Assembly (NCBI RefSeq): GCF_020379485.1
Contig: NC_063442.1
Location: 15,622,009-15,686,008, forward strand
Reading direction: 5' to 3'
DNA length: 64,000 nt
DNA from: Brassica napus
Taxonomy: Eukaryota > Streptophyta > Magnoliopsida > Brassicales > Brassicaceae
The position numbers and the translations under genes were made by a program. Under the pieces are notes generated by a model. That model saw only the letters and a program-made list of their open reading frames with translations. It had not been told where the DNA came from and searched no databases. Shown here in pieces: positions 33,423-42,901 of the stretch; the first letter of the stretch is position 1; each line of letters opens with the position of its first letter.

Positions 33423-34145
33423 TGGCAACAATGAAGATACATTGTCTGTTCTTGGGATTTGTTCAGCTTGTTTCTCTGTTTTAGCTGCTTCACAATTCTT
33501 CTTAGCTTCAGCAGCTTGTCACTTCTCCTCTGCTTTGCACTCTACCGCAGAAAGTCTCTTCATCAACCGGTCTTGCAGTCGTCCTTTCACCTTCTCAACT
33601 TCCACCTGCAATATCAAGAATATCACCATCAATTACACATAATTATAAACAGAAGATATGATCAACTTTGACTTTGTTTCTTGAGTTTTTTTCAGACTAC
33701 GTACCTCAGTTTTCCTTCAGAATTTCACCTTCTGATTATTCTCCCATCTGAACCTCGACCTTACCCAAATCATTTTCAGTTTAAAGCATGATAAAATTAA
33801 CAATGCAACTTCGACTCCTTACCTAGCCATGTGGTTAGCCTTTTCCACTTTCTCCCGCAAAGAAGCACGAGCTTCAGAAACAGTTTTACAAGTTTGGAGA
33901 AAAGCTTTAGTCTTTAGTGATGTTGAAACGTCTTTGTCTTCGCCGTCTTGGCTAGCTTAACACCTTTATCTCCCTCATAGTCTTCATTTGAAGCTCTTTC
34001 TTTGACAGTTCTGATGCTTGTGTCCCGGGACTTGAAGGTATAGGACTTTGCATTGGTGTTATCGGCATAAGTGGTGTCCCATTTTTAGAAGGTTCTTGGA
34101 ACGCTATTCGAGTCATTTCGGTTTCCATTGAAAGTGCAAGACGAG
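33423..34145 (-). pseudogene. Remorin pseudogene (At2g02170-like)
   Basis: The minus strand reads remorin pieces in the right order. About 34130-33990 gives TEMTRIAFQEPSKNGTPLMP and ELSKKELQMKTMREIKVLS, then a stop. About 33890-33825 gives KTVSEARASLREKVEKANHM followed by an AR|GT donor. About 33606-33425 gives VEVEKVKGRLQDRLMKRLSA, a stop (TGA near 33521), then QAAEAKKNCEAAKTEKQAEQ. These correspond to the variable region, the start of Remorin_C and the coiled-coil end of Arabidopsis At2g02170. At least two stops are visible, part of the domain is missing, and the usual cysteine-rich membrane anchor at the C-terminus is replaced by ...SSLLPY. Remorins are plasma-membrane nanodomain proteins; this copy should be inactive. 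It lies between the At2g02148-like gene and TOM3, as in Arabidopsis. Confidence 0.85.
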
Positions 34146-35040
34146 TCTGTTACAGAGAGTAATACATACAAGTACAATGATTTTTTTTATTTCACAAAGT
34201 ACTACAATAGGATAATAATGAAGGTTTACTTTTATATAGATAAAGTGCCTTACTAGGTTTTTTCTGAATTGACTAACATGTCACACATAGACAGAGACAT
34301 CAGCCTTACACGTTCCTAGATCAAACTAACCCAAGAACCCCTCTGATCCCCTCATGACCTCTAGCCCTTATGTTTTGTATCTACTCTCATTCAACACTGG
34401 AACTCTTTCTTTTGAAGTGGTACATAATCCTCAACACGTCTTTCTCTACCTATACTTGCAGATTTCGTGGGTTGCCTTAGCCAACTTTCCAAAGAAAATA
34501 TATTACCATATCTTTTTTTATAGAATATTTTCAAATCTTCTTCAAAGTCTTTTGGAAATCTTCCCTTGATTATTTACATTTTCTCCAAGGTAAATCATAG
34601 CTTGCTTAGCCTCTAAATAGTCTTTACTTTAGCTTTAAGTCGGCTTCAATATCAGGCTTCAGATCAGCTACACAACTTCACTTCACGTAACATTCCTTGT
34701 ACGACTGGTACATGGACATCTTGAGAAGTTATTTTTCTTCAGCTTCTAAAACCCAGTCGTCACTGCACTAACACCCATGTCTCATCGATACATGTTGACT
34801 GAGATTAACTACAAGCAAGTACATTTTGGATTTAGAAGATAAAACTGAGCATACACAGTTGAATAACACAAAATGTTGTTCACAAGAAGCTAGAGACCAT
34901 TTCAACTTCAGAAACCAAAAAAAAATGGGGAGAAAGAAAAGTGTACCATGGTCATGAATTTGATTTTTCATTGTAGGAGTAGATTCAAGTATTTCTTTTT
35001 CTTTCTTGTAGCTATAATCAGAGAAGAAGAAAAAATTATT
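34146..35040. other. Intergenic, possibly more remorin debris
   Basis: No gene called. The minus strand near 34265-34350 has scraps (ADVSVYV) that could derive from the upstream part of remorin, but similarity is too weak. Frames at 34354-34569 and 34768-35049 lack family features. Confidence 0.4.
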
Positions 35041-35049
35041 AAAGAACAA

Positions 35050-35938
35050 AATTTAGGTTCACCCTTGGGGTGAACATTTAAATTCACCTCATTTTCTAAT
35101 GACCAATCAAAGTGATATGTAGATTATTAAATAAAAAATATTATTTATTAAAAAATAATTAAAAAAGAATGATGACAATTTTAACGACGCTAACGTCGAC
35201 AGCTAAACCCTAAATCTTAAATTCTAAATCCTAAATTTTAAATCATAAACCCAAATCATAGAAACTCAAACCCTATATCTTAAACCCAAATCCTAGATCA
35301 TAAACCCAAATCCTAGACCCTAAACTAAAACTGTATATCCTAAACCCAAATCTTAGACCATAAACCCAAACCGTAAACCCTAAACCCAAACCATATATCC
35401 TAAATCCAAATTCTATATCTTAAATCCAAACCGTAAATCCTAAACCCAAACCTAGACGCTATAAGGTTTAGGTTCAGAGTACGGTTTGAGTTTAGAATCT
35501 ATGATTTGAGTTAAGAGTATAGGGTATAGGGTTTGAGTTTAGAATCTATGATTTGGATTTAGAGTATATGGTATAGGGTTTGAGTGTAGGGTCTATGATT
35601 TGGATATAGGGTATAAGATTTTGGATTTAGGATTAGGGTCCAAGATTTGGATATAAGGCATATAGTTTGGGTTTAAGGTTTATGATTTGGGTTTAAGATA
35701 TATGGTTTAGATTTAGAATTTAGAATTTAGAGTCTAGAATTTATGATTTAAATTTTAGGATCTAGAATTTATGCTTTAAAATTTAAAATTTAGGATTTTC
35801 TTGTTAGTGTTAGTGTCGTTAAAATTGATGTTTTTTTCAATTATTTTCTTTTTAAAATTAATATTTTTTATTTAGTAATCTACGTGACACTTTGATTGGT
35901 TTTTAGAAAGTGATATGAATTTAAATGAACTTAAGTTT
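35050..35938. repeat. Foldback element with telomere-like degenerate repeats
   Basis: The ends are inverted: AGGTTCACCC...TTTAAATTCACCTCATTTTC on the left, with CCAATCAAAGTG further in. The reversed right end reads AACTTAAGTTCATTTAAATTCATATCACTTTC and CCAATCAAAGTGTCACGTAG. Inside, the left half is full of AAACCC(T/A)A(A/T)A words and the right half of their complements (GGTTTAGG, GGGTTTGAG), meeting near 35460. This gives arms of about 400 bp. No target duplication could be defined. Non-coding; it is a MITE or foldback transposon rather than true telomeric DNA. Confidence 0.75.
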
Positions 35939-36297
35939 TGTTGTTATTTGGTAAATTAAAGAAGTAGAGATGAATGAGGTGATTTTGTAAATAGACGTTA
36001 CGTATCTTTTTGTTGCCACAATAGAAAATCAATCAAGTGATTTTGAAAATCGATCAATTTCGTATATTTGTATTACCATGAAAAAAAAGTAAATATAGTC
36101 CATCAAAGGAAATGGATTCCATTTTATCACTATAATTAATCACTGGTGACAAACCATATCTACTTTCCTTTTTTATTTCAGATCGGTATTAATCACTCGC
36201 CACAAACCATAATTACTTTCCTCTTTCATTTCAAATCGCGTATATATCCCCATCATGTTTCGTGGATCAGCCAGCTTGGCTTTCCTCTTTTATCCAC
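35939..36297. other. Intergenic, distal TOM3 promoter
   Basis: No gene. It has a short local repeat (AATCACTGGTGACAAACCATA / AATCACTCGCCACAAACCATA, about 36139 and 36190). Confidence 0.45.
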
Positions 36298-36310
36298 ACG
36301 TGCCACGTGG
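36298..36310. promoter_or_regulatory. G-box/ABRE-like pair upstream of TOM3
   Basis: ACGTG followed immediately by the palindrome CCACGTGG, about 185 bp before the TOM3 ATG. G-box cores (CACGTG) bind bZIP and bHLH factors. Function here is inferred from position only. Confidence 0.5.
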
Positions 36311-36459
36311 AGCAGCGTGTCAGTCATCATTCAGCACCTCCTTCAATCCCCCTAAAGAGAATTACCGGCTATCACCGGTCCTCACCCGTTTAACCAGGTC
36401 TTTTTTATTTCCAAAAAGTAAAAAAAAAAAAAGAGAGAAGGTGATTCAATCGATTTCTT

Positions 36460-36489
36460 AAAAAAAGAAAGAAAGAAAGAAAGAAAGAT
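36460..36489 (+). repeat. (GAAA)n purine tract in the TOM3 leader
   Basis: About seven AAAG repeats end three bases before the ATG, probably in the 5' UTR. Confidence 0.8.
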
Positions 36490-36491
36490 CA

Positions 36492-38503
36492 ATGAGAATC
36501 GGCGGTGTGGAGATGATGCAATACGCGTCGGAGATGATGACGTCGTCTTCTTCGGCGGTGGAAGCGTTCGATCTCAAGGACGCTTCGTCTTGGTGGTCTG
36601 ACGTTAACAAGTCTCCGATTTGGCAGGATCGTATCTTCCACGCTCTCGCTCTTCTCTACGGAATCGTCTCCATCGTCGCTCTGGTACGGTAGTTCTTGAT
36701 TTTGAATCATCTCTTAGGGATTCTTCGATGAAACGAATGTTTGTTTGTTTGCTTATTTGGTAGATTCAACTTGTGAGAATCCAATGGAGAGTTCCAGAAT
36801 ATGGATGGACGACGCAGAAGGTCTTTCACTTCCTCAATTTCGTCGTGAATGGAGGTTGGTTGGTTGCTGCGAGATTGTGGATTCTGTTTGTGTTCTTGAT
36901 GTTTTCTATGTGTATTTGATTGTGTTCATTGGTATGGTTTTCGCAGTCAGGGCTGTGGTGTTTGTATTCAGGAGAGATGTGCAGTTCATGCATCCAGAGG
37001 TGAAGCCGCTCTTCACTATCACATCATTGTGTTGTTGGTCTGTTATGTCAAATGCTTTCTTAATTTGCTAATCTTTTGATGACTGTGTTGTAGATTCTGC
37101 AACATATCTTGCTTGATATTCCAAGTCTTGCGTTCTTCACCACCTATGCTCTTCTCGTCCTCTTCTGGGCTGAGATTTACTATCAGGTGAGATCTGATTA
37201 GTTATATGGTTCTTTGGTTTTGATGTTTTACTTAGATACTCTTTGGTTTGTACAGGCGCGTGCTGTATCCACTGATGGACTGAGGCCAGGCTTCTTCACA
37301 ATCAATGCAGTTGTTTATGTAGTTCAGGTCTATATATATATATTTCCATGCAGTCTTCAAGATATTTGTGAATTTCGAGAAAAGTTATATTTTGTTTTTG
37401 TGGGGTCGGGTCATGGGGATTGTATTGCTTTCAGATTGCTCTTTGGTTGGTTTTGTGGTGGAAGCCTGTTCGAGTTATGGTTATCCTATCAAAGATGTTC
37501 TTTGCTGGTAAATTAAGCTTTCATCCTTCTTTGTGACACAAGCATGTTTAATTAGTAGTAATTGTCTCACGTCTCTAGCAAACTTATAATCGCAGGTGCT
37601 TCCTTGTTTGCTGCCCTTGGATTTCTACTTTACGGTGGAAGGTAAATCTCTCGCCATTTGACTGTCCCATCTTCACCACTGAGTTGTGAGATTACAAATT
37701 GTGACCATCCCATCTTGCTTGCAGTCATAGTCACTTACATTCTTTTTCATAGCTAGACTAGATTTCCTTGAGTACATCTGCATACCATTGAAAATGATTA
37801 TAACCTCTCGTTTAAGCTTGATTCTGTATCCGTTTATGTCTATCTTATGGCAGGCTTTTCCTAATGTTGCAAAGTTTTCCAGCAGAGTCTAACGGCCGCC
37901 GCAAAAAGCTGCAAGAGGTGAAACATCAATTGTTTACTATGGCCATTCAAGTCTTTACTATTTTTTGCTCCCCGAATGTTTACACCCTCTTTCTCTCTCT
38001 CTTATGTATGGTAGGTTGGTTACGTGACAGTTATATGCTCTACGTGTTTCCTCATCAGGTGTATCATGGTAAAGTCACCCACAAACATATTACATATCGT
38101 TATGTTGATATCCACCAATTCGTACCTTCTTGGTTGGATTGGATTATCTCTCTTCTTTACTAGAGTTGTTAGTTCAAGAATTAACAACTAACGAAACTAA
38201 GCTTGTGTCATTTAATATGGTTTTAGATGTGCTTTGCTGCTTTCGACGAGGGGGCAAACCTTGATGTGTTGGATCACCCCATTCTTAACTTCATATATTA
38301 CCTGGTAAGCTCTCTCTTTGCTTAATGATTAAATAATGTCGTGAACATTATTAGCTTTATTTTTGACGTTTGTGAATTGTAACCTGATGGTCCTTGTTTC
38401 TTATATACAGTTGGTAGAGATATTACCTTCCTCTTTGGTCCTCTTCATCTTGAGAAAGCTACCACCAAAACGAGGCATCACACAGTACCATCAGATCCGC
38501 TGA
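36492..38503 (+). CDS. TOM3: TOM3, tobamovirus multiplication protein 3-like membrane protein (host gene)
   Basis: Eleven exons splice to 302 aa: 36492-36683, 36764-36854, 36947-36999, 37094-37186, 37256-37327, 37435-37507, 37596-37641, 37854-37917, 38015-38068, 38227-38304, 38411-38503. All introns are GT-AG with consistent phase. The protein starts [10 protein letters not shown] and has several hydrophobic segments, among them [40 protein letters not shown] and [15 protein letters not shown]. It ends [11 protein letters not shown], as in Arabidopsis TOM3 (At2g02180). By family it is a multi-pass tonoplast protein of the TOM1 family that plant tobamoviruses use as a host factor; its native role is less clear. 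Order after the remorin matches Arabidopsis. It appears intact. Confidence 0.95.
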
Positions 38504-39928
38504 AGGGTAAAGACACGACAACAAATTATCAGAAGAAGACGCGCCCATGTTTCTTTTGTCGGATATGCTTTTATTTTATTCAATAGAGAGAAAAGCATTA
38601 GGAACAATTTTTTTAAAAAGGTTCTATAGCTGATCAGTATTTTTGGTTCATGATGGGGATGAATTTGACTACGGCTCTTGTTCCCTTTACATAGGTAATG
38701 TGATAAAGAAAATTATTCTACAAAATACATGGAAGCATTGTGCAGGTTTGTGTTAAAACTTAGATGCTACGTTACCTAGCTCATTGTGGTTGTGTCTTGC
38801 TTCCGTGAACAAAACTAAGAACAAATTACAGCACTTGATTTGACGACTTTTTATTTTGCAATTTTAGATTAAAAGACATCTTGATGAAGATAGTATCCTA
38901 GTTTCAATTGTTTTGGACAATGAAGTTTCAGTCAAGCTTATCACCTTACCATGGTATTAATTATTAACAAACGTCCTACTTACAGTTCTGTATTTTAAAC
39001 AAACTATTTAACTTAATTTGCAGTGAATAAAGCGATCATGGATATGAGGATTGTAGAAGATGTATATGTTTTAACAATAAAGTAAGCACCGTCCTGTTTA
39101 CAAATCACAATTCAAATGTGTTCTGAACATTCTTGCAAGATTTTAGTTTCAACAGTACGATCTCAAACATCAAAAATGAGATGCTTATGCATTGTTCTTC
39201 TTTTTCGATGTTTTGGTGTTTCTTATTTATTATTGACTTTATTCCCTTTTTCTCTATAGAGCACTATGGGTTCAACCCAAAATGAGGATGATCATATGTA
39301 TCAACAAAACTACAGAAGTGTTTCTTATTCTATATTTATTGGTCTCGGCTAAGTTAAAGTGAAAAACATTGTAGATGAAAGGGAGGGGGGGGGGGGGGGG
39401 GGGGGGGGGCATAATTTCTTGTATTGAATTTGTTCATCTAAGAATGATGAACGCACAATATGAAGAATCCAAACCCACAAGGCCACAAAAACTACAATCC
39501 AAAGGCTTCTAAGAATAGTACAAAATTGATAAGTTCATGAGGTTTTGGCTCGGGAAATTTTGAAAGAATATTATTTTCTTTTTATTTCAAAATTGTAAAT
39601 GAAGTACTATAGGGAAGGTCTTGTTTGAAAATGAAGCAAATATATCATTATTAGAACCTATATTGGATGAATGTGAAATATTAAATATATAGAGAAAGAA
39701 TAACCAAATTCACAATATATCATTTTTTTTTATCAAAAAAAAAAAAACTAAAAAAATAGACATCCTTCTCTGCATCCAGGAACGTGTCGTGTATCAACGA
39801 CATCAGCAAAACGATTGCGAAGTGGAATAATATCCGAATATGTCCGAGGTAGTAACAAGAAGACTAGTCAATGGTTGTATTTTAAATAACAGTGTTGTTC
39901 ATTCCAACGGGAAAATGGCTTATTTCAA
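38504..39928. other. TOM3 3' flank and intergenic DNA
   Basis: The first 200 bp is likely 3' UTR. Afterwards there is AT-rich sequence with no recognised gene and the poly-G tract listed below. Confidence 0.5.
39385..39409 (+). repeat. Uninterrupted G25 homopolymer
   Basis: Twenty-five consecutive G after GGGA, in otherwise AT-rich DNA. It could form a G-quadruplex. The length may be affected by sequencing error. Confidence 0.9.
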
Positions 39929-40489
39929 AGAAAATTACCACAAATAGCACATTCATAGTATCATTTTTCATGTTTAAACTAATTATTTTTTACTCTCATT
40001 TTTAATAAAAGATAATTATACCTTAAGATTTAACTGATCTAGACTTAGGGTTTAGAGTTGAGGGGTGAGGTAGGGTTTTTGGAATGTGAAATTTATGATT
40101 CTAATAAATATATAAATAATACTTAAAAAATATATAAAAAATAGTTTCAAACATAATTTTCGTTTTTCAAAAAGAAATTTGAAAAAAAAATTCGAAAAAA
40201 ATTTCAAAAAAAAATTTTTATAAAAAAGTTCAAATTTGAAAAAGTATAATTCGAAAACATAAAAAAAAATAATTTTTTTATTATATTTTTTTTATATATA
40301 TATTTTTTATTTTTATTTTTTATTTTTATTTTTATTTTTTTTATTTAAATAGTGATTTATTATATATATAATAACAAGGGTATAAGAGTCTTTTACCAAT
40401 TAATGAAAAATGTATTTTAGAAAATATCTATTTAATGGTGGTAAAAATGAAAAGTGGTACCAAAAAAGTGGTAAACATGTAATTTCCCC
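39929..40489. mobile_element. MULE-type MITE with 9-bp duplication
   Basis: TTATTTCAA flanks both sides (39920-39928 and 40490-40498). The ends are short inverted repeats (AGAAAATTACCACAAATAG left; GGGGAAATTACATGTTTACC reversed right). The interior is A/T homopolymer-rich and non-coding. The 9-bp duplication points to the Mutator superfamily. Confidence 0.75.
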
Positions 40490-40588
40490 TTATTTCAATA
40501 TATTTTTGTCTTGTTTTCTCGTATAACTTTTTAAATGCTAGCTAAATATATTTTTACATAAATTATCAAATTTAAATCGAATTGAACT

Positions 40589-41158
40589 AGACTATAATGC
40601 TTGACTAAAAAATAGCGGCTAGGGCTTCTCTAATGGCGACTCCAATGGCGATTCACCAGATCACCAACTTCCATTGAAGTTTTGATCTTCACCTGGTCGA
40701 CACGTTCTTTGGCGTGTGGATCACCCGGGTTTTAGGAAGCTTTCCATCGCATACTTCTTCCAGTTCGATCGTCGCTACAGTATCTCTCACGGCAGCAAGG
40801 GTCGACACGTTCTTTGGCGTGTGGATCTTGATCTTCTCTGCGCGTTGCCGATCTCTTGATCTTCTCTGTGCAATACCAGATCGTCCCGTCTGTTCCCGTG
40901 CGATCCCGGTTCGTTGTCGTGTGATTATATCCCGGCGATCACGTTCGTTGACGTGAGATCACGGTTCTCTGTCGTCATCACGGTTGGTTCTGTTTCGTTC
41001 CCGGCTGTGATCTCTTCATCGCTCTCTGCTGTGATCACGGTTCTCTTCGTCGACGTCCGACCACGTTCATTGACGTGAGATCACGGCTCTCGGCTCGTTC
41101 GAGCGATTGATTAGCTAGGTTCAACTGATCATTTTGAAGCGGGAGCATTGTTGCTCGA
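40589..41158 (+). promoter_or_regulatory. 5' UTR and likely internal promoter of the LINE, with repeated modules
   Basis: The GC-rich leader contains repeats. TTCTTTGGCGTGTGGATC is at about 40707 and 40810, GATCTTCTCTG is repeated, and the module CGTT(C/G)(A/G)TTGACGTGAGATCACGG occurs twice (about 40942 and 41066). Plant and animal LINEs carry their promoter in the 5' UTR, so these modules may be promoter units; this is inference. An 80-codon frame at 40714-40956 is probably chance. Confidence 0.6.
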
Positions 41159-42901
41159 ATGGGATCTTTGTACCGCTCTACTTCAGCCCATATGGCTGAT
41201 ATCAAAGGCAAGGGAATCCTTTATGAGGATGATGATGAACCGATCAAGTTAACGGACCATGATGTCTCCCAAAACATTAATGAGTTCAAGCTGTCTCTGA
41301 TCGGAAAGATCCTGAACCCGAAAAAACAAAGCGTGGAAAAACTCCTCCAGAAAATGCCGGTTCAATGGGGATTGGAGGATCGTATCACTGCAAATGACTT
41401 GGGAAATGGAAAGTTTTTACTCAACTTTTCCACAGAAGAGGAGCTAAACTCTGTTCTTCGACAGGGTCCGTTTCATTTCAACTTCTGCATGTTTGTGCTG
41501 GTTCGATGGGAGCCTATTGTTCATGATGACTATCCTTGGATAGTACCATTCTGGACTAGACTGATTGGTGTACCTCTGCACCTATGGACTGAGAATAACC
41601 TGAGAGAAATAGGTTCCCGGCTGGGACATGTTCATCAGGACACAATAGAGCTGATTGAAGGCAGAATGCTGTTAGATTTTGACTCGCGTCGGCCACTAAA
41701 GTTTGCCCGGAAGGCTGAATCTCCGGAGGGAGATGAGGTTACGATTGAAATCAAGTACGAAATGTTGTTTAAGCATTGTTCTACTTGTGGTATGCTCACA
41801 CATGAGAAGGAGTATTGTCCTTCGATACAGCGGCAAGGCGTCTTTGCGCGGGTTCAGCTGCAGGAGCGTGGGCCACAGCAGTTCTCAAAACCATTGGCTA
41901 AGAAGGAACCCACTGCGCTACACTCGACACCGTTGGCTGGTCCATATCTTAAGCAGTCTAGCTATGCTACTGGGAGGTATGCCAATGAAGACCGAAGACA
42001 TGCGGATAGGGTTGTTCGCCGGAGGGATGATCTGTCTTGGAGGAAGAAGTATGGGGGTGCGCGAGAGGAGGCAAAGCCTTACGCCAGGCACAGTGGTACA
42101 ACCTGGCGTGAGAAGAAGTCCCAGTCCCAGGCCCGCTTTGATGGGAATGTGGTACGGGATCGGCTGGGGCGTGTTTTGCTGGATCGTGCTGATGGCCGAG
42201 ATGATCGCCAAAGGCAACGGACCTCTCCACCGCCGAGGGAACGTGCCGAGAGCGTGCAGGCTGATTGCGAGGTTCCTCCACTGCAGTCTCCAGTGCGTAC
42301 GAGTCCTGAACAGAGAGGCTTGGGTAGTACGGGTACGAGGAGAATTGCCAGTACTATTGTTACGCCTTCCCGGGGAGATGGCTTGGATGGGAATGTAACA
42401 AAACGTCTAAAAGGGACCCCTCGGTCTCTAGCTTTTGATACTTTGACGGAGCAGGACCCAAAACCTTCTGCGGAGAATGATCAGGTGATCGAAGCACTTG
42501 ACAATATGGATATTACGGAGCAGCTAGGTGATGGTTTGATGGATAGTGAGATGCTAGATGATGATTTGATGGGAGTGGAGCTCGCGGAAATGGAAGCCAA
42601 GAGCAGGCAGGGAAGCGATGTTCGTCGTACTGATCAGAAATCACAACGTTTGTCTGGTAGATCATCGAGACAGGTCAAGCATGGCTACAAGTCGGGTGCT
42701 CCTTTGGGCATTCAGAAAAAGAAATTTGAGATTCTTCTTCGAGGATCTCCACAGAAGAGATCAAAGAGTGATGGTTCGTCTCTTGCGACGGGTGGGACTG
42801 GAGGCTCAAGACGCCACCACCATAGCTCGAGGAAGAGAAGCGGCTCTTCAAAGGATGATGGTTCGATGGGATCCAAAAACCCATCCCACTTTGATCAATG
42901 A
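41159..42901 (+). CDS. LINE ORF1 protein (DUF4283 + CCHC zinc knuckle)
   Basis: One open frame of 580 codons. The inner methionine at 41192 (MADIKGKGILYEDDDEPIKL) is the more likely start because plant LINE ORF1 proteins start with such a MAD...DDEPI motif. Residues about 35-190 form a DUF4283 domain (LLNFSTEEELNSVLRQGPFH, then FWTRLIGVPLHLWTENNLRE). It is followed by a CCHC knuckle, CSTCGMLTHEKEYC. The rest is Arg/Ser-rich and low-complexity with clustered basic residues. By family it binds the element RNA to form the ribonucleoprotein. The stop TGA overlaps the ORF2 start in ATGA. No break is seen. Confidence 0.92.
   Translation: MGSLYRSTSAHMADIKGKGILYEDDDEPIKLTDHDVSQNINEFKLSLIGKILNPKKQSVEKLLQKMPVQWGLEDRITANDLGNGKFLLNFSTEEELNSVLRQGPFHFNFCMFVLVRWEPIVHDDYPWIVPFWTRLIGVPLHLWTENNLREIGSRLGHVHQDTIELIEGRMLLDFDSRRPLKFARKAESPEGDEVTIEIKYEMLFKHCSTCGMLTHEKEYCPSIQRQGVFARVQLQERGPQQFSKPLAKKEPTALHSTPLAGPYLKQSSYATGRYANEDRRHADRVVRRRDDLSWRKKYGGAREEAKPYARHSGTTWREKKSQSQARFDGNVVRDRLGRVLLDRADGRDDRQRQRTSPPPRERAESVQADCEVPPLQSPVRTSPEQRGLGSTGTRRIASTIVTPSRGDGLDGNVTKRLKGTPRSLAFDTLTEQDPKPSAENDQVIEALDNMDITEQLGDGLMDSEMLDDDLMGVELAEMEAKSRQGSDVRRTDQKSQRLSGRSSRQVKHGYKSGAPLGIQKKKFEILLRGSPQKRSKSDGSSLATGGTGGSRRHHHSSRKRSGSSKDDGSMGSKNPSHFDQ

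Noticed and set aside
35200..35760. True interstitial telomere tract
   Set aside because: Repeats are degenerate and arranged as inverted arms inside a foldback with its own ends.
41703..42398. 231-codon plus-strand frame overlapping LINE ORF1
   Set aside because: Shadow of the Arg/Gly-rich ORF1 tail in another frame; no family features.
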